The translations under genes and the position numbers were made by a program. Below, piece after piece: positions 51,938-60,481 of a DNA stretch of 64,000 nucleotides. A model generated the notes under the pieces. That model was not told where the DNA came from. It searched no databases and saw only the letters and a program-made list of their open reading frames with translations. Origin of the DNA: Foetidibacter luteolus (GTDB taxonomy: Bacteria; Bacteroidota; Bacteroidia; Chitinophagales; Chitinophagaceae); the NCBI RefSeq assembly GCF_009650435.1, contig NZ_VVIP01000052.1, forward strand, positions 83,974 to 147,973, read 5' to 3'. Within the stretch, counting starts at the first letter, position 1; each line of letters begins with the position of its first letter.

Positions 51938-52384
51938 TTAGGAAAGGAGCCATCGCTTATATTTTCTTTTTACGACTCTTGATGTTGAGAAGCAGTTAAT
52001 GAGTTGCCTGAACTGATCATCCGCTAATTCCCCTATGATTTCATAATCTACCCCCTCAATGGAATAGTTCTGACTTAAAAGTTCAATATTGAAATCATCC
52101 AACCAATTTCCGTATAACAATGTGTCAATTTTAAAAGACCATCCGCATTTAGTAACTGGGGTATTGGCTTTAAAAATATAGCAGTTGATGCCGGAATCTG
52201 GCATTTCTAAGCAACCATGAATAATTTCTTGGGCTTGCGGCAAATGAATTTTGCTTGACGGAAGGCTGGCCAAAACTACATTTCCATTGATAACTTTCAA
52301 AACCAAAAAATACTTGGGTTTACTTTCACTTCCGTCTTTAAAATAAAAGGGGTCAAAATAGATTAACTTTCCTGGCGTATACAA
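51938..52384 (-). CDS. Putative toxin of a Panacea-type pair (148 aa)
   Basis: A 148-residue protein that begins YTPGKLIYFDPFYFKDGSESKPKYFLVLKVINGNVVLASLP, an arrangement like the SH3-barrel start of PemK/MazF RNases (short hydrophobic strands around a G-x-x-x-x-x-D-P and a K-P-R/K-Y-F-L-V-L). I do not see the rest of a MazF active site, so the activity is uncertain. It starts 3 bases after the stop of the Panacea-domain gene. The pairing strongly suggests a toxin neutralised by that protein. Confidence 0.6.
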   Translation of the reverse strand: MYTPGKLIYFDPFYFKDGSESKPKYFLVLKVINGNVVLASLPSSKIHLPQAQEIIHGCLEMPDSGINCYIFKANTPVTKCGWSFKIDTLLYGNWLDDFNIELLSQNYSIEGVDYEIIGELADDQFRQLINCFSTSRVVKRKYKRWLLS

Positions 52385-52387
52385 TAA

Positions 52388-52984
52388 TTAGAATTTTAAA
52401 TTTCTTGATTGATTAAGAAACTCTTTGTGGCCTTTATACAATGCCATTTTTTCCAGATCTTCAATAATAGTCTCAGAAAGGTCTATTGGAATATCTGTAG
52501 TTGTCATTACGCCACTTTCCAATAAATCAAGAACTCCATTTTTTTGAGCAGTTTTATACCAGGGAGAATCTTTTCTATGAGTGACATTTATTAACTCCTT
52601 TGCTGTGCAGTATTTAAACCTTTCTACAATTTCTTCAAGAAGAGAAATTTCCAAATCATTAAATTCGTCATCAGAAAATCTGGCCTTTGCCACTATCATT
52701 ACTTTATCATTAGAAATTTCCCTGGTTACATAATCCGAGAGCAAATTGGGTTCGCCCGAAAGCTCAACAAATAAGTCTTTCGAAACAGGTCCTAGTTTCC
52801 AAACATCAAATCTTAGGTCGAAAAAAGGAATGCCATATTTTTTTATTGAGATTTCTTCGATTATGAATATGAGTTTGAGGAGATGGGTTTTAGTAAGAGG
52901 CGCACCCATTCTTTCACACAAAAATATAAGCGTATTACCCAGTTTGTCAATTTGATTTTTGGTATAAACTTCTCCGGGTATCAT
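52388..52984 (-). CDS. Panacea-domain (SocA/DUF4065-like) antitoxin
   Basis: A 198-residue protein. TKTHLLKLIFIIEEISIKKYGIPFFDLRFDVWKLGPVSKDLF (about 34-75) shows the Panacea-domain pattern (K-L-x-Y-L-x-D/E ... Y-G ... F-x-x-W-x-x-G-P-V). A helical C-terminus with the SLLEEIVERFKYCTAKELINVTHRKDSPWYKT block (family motif around T-H and P-W) follows. Panacea proteins act as antitoxins that pair with many unrelated toxins. This one is followed 3 bases downstream by a candidate toxin, matching the PanAT gene order. Confidence 0.78.
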   Translation of the reverse strand: MIPGEVYTKNQIDKLGNTLIFLCERMGAPLTKTHLLKLIFIIEEISIKKYGIPFFDLRFDVWKLGPVSKDLFVELSGEPNLLSDYVTREISNDKVMIVAKARFSDDEFNDLEISLLEEIVERFKYCTAKELINVTHRKDSPWYKTAQKNGVLDLLESGVMTTTDIPIDLSETIIEDLEKMALYKGHKEFLNQSRNLKF

Positions 52985-53290
52985 ATTCTAAATTTAATAA
53001 ATGGCTGCAAATTTATTGAAATTATTATAAAATACTACATTTTTTAGCTAATCAGTAGTCGTACGCCCTGGACAAACTCACCATTTCTTTCAACATTTTA
53101 CAGATGATTATCATCTGGCTTTTTAGAAAATCTTGACATATCGAACTTTCTGCCAGGAGCTGCTTCTTTGTCTCCCTAAGTTTAGCCAACTATCTTTTCG
53201 GACGAGTAAGAACCCCCAGTTTCTCCGAACAAAAAGAACCTTCAGGCATTATATAACGTATGGTAATGGATAAATGCCTAAAGTTGCACT
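52985..53290. other. Gap upstream of the T9SS cargo gene
   Basis: About 306 AT-rich bases separating the Panacea pair (-) from the cargo gene (+). No repeat copy, RNA or confident promoter box is seen. Confidence 0.4.
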
Positions 53291-54508
53291 ATGAGATATA
53301 GAACAACCATCTGCGTTCTACTAAGTTTTATCTCTACAGGCTTAACCACGCTATCTGCCCAGCAATTTTATGCCAGCACTTCAACCAGCATTAACAGGGT
53401 AACGATAACTTCTTCCGGTTGCGAAGTGAGGAATATGGGAATTAACTGTGCTGACGATATTTTTTGCATTGCGCTTTCCGGCGACACGCTTTACTTTTTA
53501 TCAACGCACAAAGGCCTGTACCGAAGCTTTATTTCTCAGCCGGGCAGTTGTGAGAAAGTGATGGACCTGCAGCCGCTTAACTCACTTACCGTTGACAGAA
53601 ACGGCATGCTGTATGGCGCTATTGCCAACCAGTTTTTGATTATTAATCCCTACAAAAAAACCATTGTCAAAAGCCTGCTGCCCTATCCTGCCGCCGGCGA
53701 TATGACTTTCTACAAAGGGGAACTTTACCTTGCCGCCAGCCCGGACGCTATTGTAAGAATAAATATTGCCAACCCGGCGGCCAGCGAAATATATTTTACC
53801 ATTGACCGGGCTGGCATTTACGGACTTACCAGCACGCCTGCAAGCTGCAACAGCAACAGGTTGTTCGCACTTATTTCCAATGGAACAGAAACAGAAATTA
53901 TTGAACTGGATATGGATAAAAAGCTAAGCCTGGGCACAACGTGTATATTGCCGGGTAGCTATCACGATGCAGCCAGCACGGTTGAAAACGGCAGCGTAGC
54001 AGGATTAACCATTGCTGAACTTGACAAACAAAACATCTGCCTGGGAAGCAATCATCCTTCCTTTATAAAAGTAAAGGCCGGCGGCGCAACCGGAGATTTT
54101 ACCTACCAGCTTAACACTACTTACAGCAACCATACCGGCATTTTTGAAAACCTGCCGGAAGGCTTATACCGTGTACATATCTTTTCAAAAGATTCGTGTA
54201 TGGTTGATACTGCCGTTACTATTTCCAAAGGTTACTGCGATATATTTATGCCAACCGCCTTTACACCTAATAATGACGGCCTGAACGACCTGTTTAAACC
54301 GATAGGGTTAACTGCCAACGGAAATGGTTTACTAAGCATTTACAACCGCTGGGGCAAGAAAATTTTTGAAACAGAAAACCTGCAGGGCTGGAACGGCACA
54401 GTTAACGGCAAGCCCCAACCGGGCGGCGCCTACCTGTGGACACTGAGATTTAAAGGTATTGACAACCACCAGGCGTTTTTGAAAGGCACAGTTGTTTTAC
54501 TGAGATAA
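53291..54508 (+). CDS. Secreted protein with T9SS type B sorting domain
   Basis: A 405-residue exported protein with signal peptide (VLLSFISTGLTTLSAQ). The C-terminal 90 residues have the 'gliding motility-associated' type B sorting signature: FMPTAFTPNNDGLNDLFKP, SIYNRWGKKIFE, GWNGTVNGKPQPGGAYLW and a final beta strand ending VVLLR. This directs export by the type IX secretion system. The N-terminal part (about 30-250) looks like repeated beta-propeller strands with SGDTLYFLS and GMLYGAI. A short SprB-like segment precedes the CTD. The function of the passenger is unknown. Confidence 0.9.
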   Translation: MRYRTTICVLLSFISTGLTTLSAQQFYASTSTSINRVTITSSGCEVRNMGINCADDIFCIALSGDTLYFLSTHKGLYRSFISQPGSCEKVMDLQPLNSLTVDRNGMLYGAIANQFLIINPYKKTIVKSLLPYPAAGDMTFYKGELYLAASPDAIVRINIANPAASEIYFTIDRAGIYGLTSTPASCNSNRLFALISNGTETEIIELDMDKKLSLGTTCILPGSYHDAASTVENGSVAGLTIAELDKQNICLGSNHPSFIKVKAGGATGDFTYQLNTTYSNHTGIFENLPEGLYRVHIFSKDSCMVDTAVTISKGYCDIFMPTAFTPNNDGLNDLFKPIGLTANGNGLLSIYNRWGKKIFETENLQGWNGTVNGKPQPGGAYLWTLRFKGIDNHQAFLKGTVVLLR

Positions 54509-54586
54509 GCAGGCGAAAGCATTTTTCGGTTTGCGATAAAAGGCGATGTGCTATAAGGGGACTGTGTGCCAATGCAGCGTAGAGAA

Positions 54587-54620
54587 CCGGACGTACAAGA
54601 GTGCGACGCAACGATGCCGG
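54587..54620. repeat. Dispersed repeat R1, core copy
   Basis: CCGGACGTACAAGAGTGCGA is followed by CGCAACGATGCCGG; the core is identical to the 6172 copy. Confidence 0.78.
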
Positions 54621-54662
54621 ATAGTAGTACCTTCTGCCGGGCCCATAAAATTTCTACCCAAA

Positions 54663-54805
54663 TGCCGCAGGCCAATGTCATTAAGTTAAGGAAACCAATG
54701 TCAGGTTGAGCTTGTCGAAACCGGGTTATGCAAGCCGCTTTTTCACCAATCCGCCTTCGACAGGCTCAGGCTGACAGCTTAACTTAATGACATTGTGCCG
54801 CAGGC
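54663..54805. mobile_element. Miniature palindromic element with 10-bp flanking duplication
   Basis: An 18-bp perfect terminal inverted repeat, CAATGTCATTAAGTTAAG (54673-54690) and its complement (54778-54795), bounds 123 bases. Inner arms GTCAGGTTGAGCTTGTCGAA and TTCGACAGGCTCAGGCTGAC also pair. TGCCGCAGGC occurs immediately on both sides (54663-54672 and 54796-54805), as a target-site duplication would. There is no coding capacity, so it fits a MITE. Confidence 0.82.
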
Positions 54806-54923
54806 GTTTAGCGAATACCACCAACTGTGGCGCTTTTCCCCACCTGTTAACAATCTCGTCATCATCAATTGATTATTAATACGTAATATGTACGTATCTT
54901 CAAAAAAAACCTTTTAGTACATT

Positions 54924-55397
54924 ATGCGTTGGAGAAAGTTTAACGGCGAATCCATCCATTTACCCATCAAAGACGCTGTGGAAGAGGCTATAAAACGGGA
55001 GCACGACAAGGGTGTTCGCCTGAAAGTTTGTATTGGCACCGACAGCCAGGTAAAGGGTGATGAAACAGAATTTGCAACCGTAATAGTCTTTTTACGGGAG
55101 CACAATGGCGGTTTTATGTACATCCACAACGAAAAAACAAGGCACCGCTACAACATTAAGGAACGTATGCTGGTGGAAGTAGCCAAGAGCATTGAAGTGG
55201 CTTATGAGCTGTGCAACCTGTTTATTCAGTATGATGTGGATATGGAGGTACATGCCGACATTAACACCAACCCGCAGTTTAAAAGCAATGATGCGCTGCG
55301 TGAAGCAATGGGCTACATACTGGGTATGGGTTTTGCTTTTAAAGCGAAACCGGAGGCCTTTGCCAGCAGTTGCTGTGCAGACAAAGTAGTGAATTAG
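54924..55397 (+). CDS. YkuK-family RNase H-like protein
   Basis: A 157-residue protein of the YkuK (DUF458) family. The RNase H-like core begins VCIGTDSQVKG with the first acidic residue, and continues VIVFLREHNGG. The conserved VHADINTNPQFKSND and SCCADKVVN supply the further acidic residues. It is full length. The biochemical role in this family is not established. It stands alone, with AT-rich sequence on both sides. Confidence 0.85.
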   Translation: MRWRKFNGESIHLPIKDAVEEAIKREHDKGVRLKVCIGTDSQVKGDETEFATVIVFLREHNGGFMYIHNEKTRHRYNIKERMLVEVAKSIEVAYELCNLFIQYDVDMEVHADINTNPQFKSNDALREAMGYILGMGFAFKAKPEAFASSCCADKVVN

Positions 55398-55522
55398 CGG
55401 CCAGGTTGCCAGATTGCGTTACCGGTTTTCAGCGGGTTAATAACCTGCTGAGAGGAATTGTCTCCCTTATATTTTCCGTTCTTTGTTTTCCTGTTTATTA
55501 CAGGAACAAGCTTCATAAACAT

Positions 55523-55550
55523 AAAAAGCCGGGCCTCTCTCAAGCCCGGC
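55523..55550 (-). terminator. Terminator after the iron permease-like gene
   Basis: GCCGGGC/GCCCGGC (55528-55550) with a T-run on the minus strand at about 55523-55527. It lies about 125 bases beyond the stop of the minus-strand gene. Confidence 0.65.
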
Positions 55551-55675
55551 AGCCTTTACGATTGCTTGTTTCAAAAAAAAGATTTGATTGGAGAATGAAA
55601 ATATTGAATAGCTGTATATTTTATATGAACAATCCTGCCCTGCAAATGAACGATAGTATCATTTGTAATAACTGA

Positions 55676-56137
55676 CTATTTAGACGCCTTCAGTTTTTCC
55701 TCGTGGTTTTCTTCCGCTTCATCAATAGAATGGGATGTGTGCAAATCCTTTTCTTTTTCCGCCAGCCTTGAAAGTTTGATGTAATACTTTTTAACCGTTT
55801 CCAACTCTGCTTCCGTAAGGTCTTCCACATCAATCATGCGGTTGCTGGCTTCCCTGGCGGCGGCTATCAGCTCGTTAAGCTTAAGCTGCATGGCAAGGGT
55901 GTCTTTATTTTGAGACTGCTGAATAATAAACACCATGAGGAAGGTAATTATGGTGGTGCCGGTGTTAATTACCAATTGCCAGGTATCTGAAAATTTAAAC
56001 AGGGGGCCGCTTACCGCCCAAACTATGATAACAATAAAAGCAGTTGCAAAGGCTGCGGGAGAGCCGGTGGCCCGGGTGATTGAGGCCGAAAACCTGTCGA
56101 ATGAAAAACCGGGTTTTTTGTTTTTACGCTTTTTCAT
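55676..56137 (-). CDS. Low-affinity iron permease-family membrane protein
   Basis: A protein of about 153 residues with two membrane helices near the N-terminus (AAFATAFIVIIVWAVSGPLF and INTGTTIITFLMVFIIQQSQN), then a charged helical tail ending in Lys/Glu-rich sequence. This is the pattern of the Bacteroidota 'low affinity iron permease' family. The start is uncertain: ATG at 56137 gives MKKRKNKKPG; ATG codons at 56161 and 56182 are further upstream. The iron role of the family rests on fungal homologues and may not hold here. Confidence 0.75.
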   Translation of the reverse strand: MKKRKNKKPGFSFDRFSASITRATGSPAAFATAFIVIIVWAVSGPLFKFSDTWQLVINTGTTIITFLMVFIIQQSQNKDTLAMQLKLNELIAAAREASNRMIDVEDLTEAELETVKKYYIKLSRLAEKEKDLHTSHSIDEAEENHEEKLKASK

Positions 56138-56184
56138 AAAAGAATGTTTTACACTTTCCATACAAGGCAAATGCCGAACCATTT

Positions 56185-57159
56185 TTATGTCTTAACGGCC
56201 GCCTCTTTTTGTTGCACGGTAGCTTTACCGGTTTCCACCTCAATGCGTTGGGTAGTTACCGCATACTCGTTGGGGTGAATTTGCGAACCATATTTAATGG
56301 AATACGCCTTTGTAAATTCGGCGCCCAGGTAAAGTATAATAGACGAGTAGTACACCCAAACCAGCAGCACCACTAACGAACCTGCCGCACCATACGTGCT
56401 GCCTACATTGGTTTTAGAAACGTAAAGGGATATGAGAAATTTGCCCAGTAAAAAAAGCACGGCGGTAACCAGGGCGCCGGAAAAAACATCCCGCCACTTT
56501 ATCCTGGCATCTGGCAGTACTTTAAATATTACGGCAAAAATCAGCATGCTGATGCCAAAAGTGATGACGAGGTTAAGCACGTAAAAAAAAACCACCGTAA
56601 CACCAGGAAATTTTTCCTGAAGGCTTCCGCTGATGCTTTCTACTATACCGGAAAGCGTTAATGAAACAAGCAGTAAAAAACCCAGGCCTATGATAACGGA
56701 AAACGAAAGTAACCTGTTTTGGAGCAACTTAACCCAGCCCTTTTTGGGCTTTGCTTTAAGGCCCCATATGTCGTTAATGGAATCCTGTATTTCGGCGAAA
56801 ACGGTAGTGGCCCCAATAAGCAAGGTAATGGTTCCTATAACGGCCGCTATTTTACCTTTGCCCGCCACAGAGGCGTTTTTTATTATTTGCTGCAGTTGCG
56901 CGGCCGTATCGCTGCCCACAAAATCCTGCAGCACTGTGTACACCCTGCCCTCTACCGCTTCACGTTCTAAAAAAATTCCACACAGTGATATGATGACCAC
57001 GAGTAACGGCCCCATGGAAAACACGGTAAAATAGGCCAGCGACCCGCTAAGGCGTGTAATTTTATCATCAGCAAAGCCTGCAAACGTGTCTTTAATTAAC
57101 CCCCATACGTTCTTGAATGAAAACTTCCAGCGCATTCCTTTTTTAATTAATGGATGCAC
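56185..57159 (-). CDS. YihY/BrkB-family membrane protein
   Basis: A 324-residue protein with six membrane helices in the usual YihY arrangement. The segment LAYFTVFSMGPLLVVIISLCGI and the later LLVWVYYSSIILYLGAEFTKAYSIKYG are family hallmarks. The family was once called RNase BN, and its function is still unclear. The iron permease-like gene follows on the same strand. A second Met at 57135 (MRWKFSFKNVW) is an alternative start. The C-terminal 40 residues form a charged cytoplasmic tail. Confidence 0.9.
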   Translation of the reverse strand: MHPLIKKGMRWKFSFKNVWGLIKDTFAGFADDKITRLSGSLAYFTVFSMGPLLVVIISLCGIFLEREAVEGRVYTVLQDFVGSDTAAQLQQIIKNASVAGKGKIAAVIGTITLLIGATTVFAEIQDSINDIWGLKAKPKKGWVKLLQNRLLSFSVIIGLGFLLLVSLTLSGIVESISGSLQEKFPGVTVVFFYVLNLVITFGISMLIFAVIFKVLPDARIKWRDVFSGALVTAVLFLLGKFLISLYVSKTNVGSTYGAAGSLVVLLVWVYYSSIILYLGAEFTKAYSIKYGSQIHPNEYAVTTQRIEVETGKATVQQKEAAVKT

Positions 57160-57277
57160 ACATTGTGCCGGTTTAGCATTTTTACTGCAATGAAGCCAGG
57201 CTGCTCTTTCCCGCCCGGCGCTGGAACAAAACTCAAGATTGGTATTTATTTTGAACTGCCATTATCAAATAACAGCC

Positions 57278-57766
57278 ATGATTGAATTTGACAAGGCTAA
57301 CCTTAACATTATCAGAGCGGCCCTGAAGGAACGTGAAGAAACGATTGCCGTTGCGGAAAGTGTTACCGGGGGGTTACTGCAGGCCGCTTTTGCGTTAACA
57401 GAAGAAGCCTCCTTGTTTTTCCAGGGTGGCATTACTGTGTACAATCTTGCCCAAAAATACCATCACCTGCAGGTAGAGCCTGTGCATGCGCTGAAGGTAA
57501 ATTGCGTTTCATCCCGCGTGGCAGATGAAATGGCGCTGAACGTGTGCCGTTTATTCAACAGCCACTGGGGGTTAAGTGTTACAGGGTATTCATCGCCGGT
57601 GCCCGAATCCAACAACGAAATCTTTGCTTACTTCTCCATAGCCGGTAAGGGCGCCATTCAACACTCTGCTAAAATAACCCCGCCCAAAAACACACCTGAG
57701 AACCTGCACCTGCTTTACGTAAACGAAATTATACAGCGTGCAGCTATGCTGATTATAGCCGGTTGA
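57278..57766 (+). CDS. CinA C-terminal domain protein (NMN amidohydrolase-like)
   Basis: A 162-residue stand-alone CinA C-terminal domain, related to PncC nicotinamide-mononucleotide amidohydrolases. The opening TIAVAESVTGGLLQAAFALTE carries the A-E-S-x-T-G-G motif with catalytic Ser. VTGYSSPVPE is the second conserved block, normally G-x-x-G-P. The ATG at 57278 removes an unlikely hydrophobic leader. The G-P position is altered, so activity is not certain. Confidence 0.8.
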   Translation: MIEFDKANLNIIRAALKEREETIAVAESVTGGLLQAAFALTEEASLFFQGGITVYNLAQKYHHLQVEPVHALKVNCVSSRVADEMALNVCRLFNSHWGLSVTGYSSPVPESNNEIFAYFSIAGKGAIQHSAKITPPKNTPENLHLLYVNEIIQRAAMLIIAG

Positions 57767-57820
57767 GTTTTATGATACTCAGCCAAAGCCTGCCTGCCAA
57801 AGAATGCCGCGTGTTACACC

Positions 57821-57922
57821 GCCGGGTGAGGGATTGAAGCGGTTACCCCGGTGAGGCCATGGCAGCAGGGCCTTGTGCCGGAGTATGAGCGGAAAGCCCG
57901 GCCCGAGGCACGAGGGACACCC
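57821..57922. repeat. Second dispersed repeat family R2, copy 2 (inverted)
   Basis: GGGTGAGGGATTGAAGCGG and GCGGAAAGCCCGGCCC occur in the opposite orientation to the 51421 copy; the middle is diverged. Confidence 0.72.
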
Positions 57923-57941
57923 CCAAGTACGAAGGTAGAAG

Positions 57942-58053
57942 TACGAAGTACTTACTTATGTTAGATGTTTGGTGTGGGATGTACGATGTGAAAAGATGAA
58001 ATACGAAGTACCTACTTATATAAGATGTTAGATGTGGAGGTGTACGATGTGAA
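57942..58053. repeat. Two-copy tandem repeat
   Basis: Units 57942-57992 and 58002-58053 both run from TACGAAGTAC through ACTTAT and AGATGT to GTACGATGTGAA. They differ by several substitutions and one base in length. Confidence 0.75.
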
Positions 58054-58210
58054 TACCAGTTGGTGTATAACTTCGAAGTCTTTTTTGGCAAGTCTCTCCC
58101 ACTTGCCATTTACCACTCCCAACTTACCCTAAGAAACAGTTGCATTTATAAGAAAAGCTTTCTATATTAACACCAACTTGCACGTTTCACCATTTAAAAC
58201 ATCCTTCGCT

Positions 58211-58564
58211 ATGGCGCCAAAAACGGAACCTTTCCGCCGCTTGTTGTTCAACAGCTTACTTACACTTTGCGCAGCCTGCATGCTGGGTGGCTGTTACAAC
58301 TACCGTGTAGTTACCCATGCGCAGCCCGGTACAGAAGTAACCACACGCACAGCACACTCTTTATTCTGGGGGCTTGTACAAAAGCCAACGGAAATTACTA
58401 CGCCCAACTGCGACTCGCTTAATATACGTGGCATGGCCGAAGTAAAAATGAAAACAAATTTGGGGTATGCCCTTATAACTGTTGTTACACTGGGTATATG
58501 GAGCCCCATGAAAGTTGAATGGAAATGTGGAAAACCTTGCCAGCCGGTAGGCAATGAACTTTAA
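58211..58564 (+). CDS. Bor/Iss-family lipoprotein
   Basis: A 117-residue lipoprotein with the lipobox MLGGC and mature N-terminus CYNYRVVTHAQPG. The conserved block SLFWGLVQKP, then NIRGMAEVKMKTNLGYALITVVTLGIWSPMKVEWKC, matches the Bor family, exposed lipoproteins first known from lambda lysogens (serum resistance). The ATG at 58211 gives the signal peptide. Here it precedes the FAD oxidase gene by 11 bases, so they may share a transcript. A serum-resistance role should not be assumed. Confidence 0.82.
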   Translation: MAPKTEPFRRLLFNSLLTLCAACMLGGCYNYRVVTHAQPGTEVTTRTAHSLFWGLVQKPTEITTPNCDSLNIRGMAEVKMKTNLGYALITVVTLGIWSPMKVEWKCGKPCQPVGNEL

Positions 58565-58575
58565 AACAAGCGGCC

Positions 58576-60087
58576 ATGAAAATATTTAAAACAGGCTTTA
58601 CAAGCTGGGAAAACCGCCACGAAATATTTAAGGAAGACATTGCCGACATGTATATGCTGGGTAACGAAACCGCACTTGGCGCACTGGACAGTTACAACGA
58701 TACCACAAAAGGCATTCAAAAATTAATTGAAGAAGCCATTAACAACAATACTACGCTCCGGGCCCTGGGGGCAGGCTGGTCGTGGACAAAAATAGCCACA
58801 GCGGGCAAAGGCATTATGCTGGATACCAAACCGCTGAACGCGGTGTTTACCATATCATCCCGCAGCGTGGCGCCGGAATATACAGGCGATACATCCAAAC
58901 TGGTATTCGCACAATGCGGTAATGGTATTTGGGAACTGAGCGAATTTCTGCGCAACCGCAACCTTTCGCTCAAAACATCCGGCGCCAGCAACGGGCAAAC
59001 CATTGCCGGCGCTATTGGCACAGGGGCGCATGGCTCTGCATTTGATGTTGGCGGTGTGCAGGATTTTGTAGTGGGCCTGCACATTATTGTTGGCCCCAAC
59101 CGGCATGTGTGGCTGGAGCGAAAATCTTACCCCGTGGTATCTCCGTTTTTACTTAACAGCCTGCAAACAGAACTTATACAGGATGACGACCTGTTTAATG
59201 CCGCCCTGGTAAGCTTTGGCTGTTTTGGCATTATACATGGCGTAATGGTAGAAACGGAAGACCTGTTTTTACTGGAAAGTTGTATGGAGCGTATGCCAAT
59301 TGACGATACCCTGTACAAACTGATGGAAACACTTGATTTTACAGGTTCCGCCTTGCCTTACAAGGATGAACGGCCATTTCACTTTGCGGTATTTATTAAC
59401 CCTTACGATATGGATAAGGGTGCTTATGTAACCAGCATGTATAAGCGGCCTTATACAGATGCTTATACCAAACCTGTACGCAACGCAGAAGGCATTGGCC
59501 CGGGTGATGATGCACCCTGCTTTATTGGCAAGATAACGCAGGCCATACCTGCCCTGGTACCCACATTGGTAAATAAGTTGCTGGGTGGCACGCTAACGCC
59601 TTTTTCTAAACAATTTGGTACGCTGGCTGAAACATTCAGCAATACCACGCTGCATGGCAAGCTGCTTAGCGCCGCCATCGGCGTGCCGTTGCACGTGGTA
59701 AACAGGGTTACTGAACTACTGCTGGAAATTAATAAAGATGCCGGCCCTTTTTCCGGCCTGTTCGCTTATCGCTATGTGAAAAAATCAAAGGCTATGCTGG
59801 CCTTTACGCGTTTTGACCCTACCTGTGTAATTGAACTGGACGCCACTTTTTCCGATGCTACCTACGATTTTTATAAAGCAGTCTGGAAAAGGCTGGAAGA
59901 GGAAAACATACCCTTTACTTTTCACTGGGGCAAAATAAACGAACTGAATTTCGACCGCCTGCAAAAAATGCATGGCCCCAGCCTTGATACCTGGATTGCC
60001 GCCCGCAACCAACTGCTTGATAAAGACTGCCTGAAAGTTTTTACCAACCCCGTTATGGTTGAATGGGGCCTTGATAAGGTATTGTAG
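58576..60087 (+). CDS. FAD-linked oxidase (vanillyl-alcohol oxidase superfamily)
   Basis: A 503-residue FAD-binding PCMH-domain oxidase, resembling L-gulono- or D-arabinono-1,4-lactone oxidases. The FAD-contact segments are LRALGAGWSWTKI (about 55-67) and SGASNGQTIAGAIGTGAHGS (about 136-155). The C-terminal ALO-like domain contains FHWGKIN, the HWGK motif typical of these lactone/sugar-alcohol oxidases. No covalent-FAD His is obvious at the usual position. The substrate is probably a sugar alcohol or aldonolactone. It follows the Bor-like gene by 11 bases. Confidence 0.85.
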   Translation: MKIFKTGFTSWENRHEIFKEDIADMYMLGNETALGALDSYNDTTKGIQKLIEEAINNNTTLRALGAGWSWTKIATAGKGIMLDTKPLNAVFTISSRSVAPEYTGDTSKLVFAQCGNGIWELSEFLRNRNLSLKTSGASNGQTIAGAIGTGAHGSAFDVGGVQDFVVGLHIIVGPNRHVWLERKSYPVVSPFLLNSLQTELIQDDDLFNAALVSFGCFGIIHGVMVETEDLFLLESCMERMPIDDTLYKLMETLDFTGSALPYKDERPFHFAVFINPYDMDKGAYVTSMYKRPYTDAYTKPVRNAEGIGPGDDAPCFIGKITQAIPALVPTLVNKLLGGTLTPFSKQFGTLAETFSNTTLHGKLLSAAIGVPLHVVNRVTELLLEINKDAGPFSGLFAYRYVKKSKAMLAFTRFDPTCVIELDATFSDATYDFYKAVWKRLEEENIPFTFHWGKINELNFDRLQKMHGPSLDTWIAARNQLLDKDCLKVFTNPVMVEWGLDKVL

Positions 60088-60124
60088 TTTTTGGTTACGG
60101 ACTGCTGTTTTTCATGGCGGCCCG

Positions 60125-60147
60125 GTTGTGTCACTCACTTGTACGCC
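60125..60147. repeat. Dispersed repeat R1, variant core
   Basis: GTTGTGTCACTCACTTGTAC, followed by GCC; identical to the 9111 and 47155 copies. Confidence 0.75.
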
Positions 60148-60473
60148 ACCGCTATATGCGGCAATAAATCACACCCCGCATCCCGCATCAATTCAGGGCG
60201 TTTTGTAATCCCGTAGCGCTATGTACTTGTTTGTTCGCTGTCGCAGTCAGGGCGCATGTTAGCAGGAGTAACAGCAAAAGCCACAATGGCTAACTGCAGT
60301 ACAGCTAAGCAGGCATACAAGCGCAATTGTGAGGTGCCATTATTGGCACTGCGCCGGAGCATCTGTTGCAAGATTTTACAACCTATAATAAAAAAGTAAT
60401 AAAAATCACAAAATGATGGATACTATTTTCAAATTTTAAAAAAAATCTAATCACCGCAGTTTAAGTAACTCTC

Positions 60474-60481
60474 TACCTTTG
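60474..60481 (+). promoter_or_regulatory. Possible -7 promoter element
   Basis: TACCTTTG fits TAnnTTTG. The -33 region lacks a clear TTTG. It could serve the downstream small protein or the adhesin. Confidence 0.35.

Larger units (their letters stand above)
54509..54923. other. Gap with R1 core and a palindromic element
   Basis: This 415-base region holds one R1 core and the 123-bp element described separately. The remainder is AT-rich and should contain the YkuK promoter. Confidence 0.55.
57767..58210. other. Gap with R2 repeat and a tandem duplication
   Basis: This 444-base gap carries one R2 copy and two imperfect 51-52 base tandem units, listed separately. GGCAAGT/ACTTGCC (about 58086-58106) forms a further hairpin resembling those of repeat B. 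No gene is seen. Confidence 0.6.
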
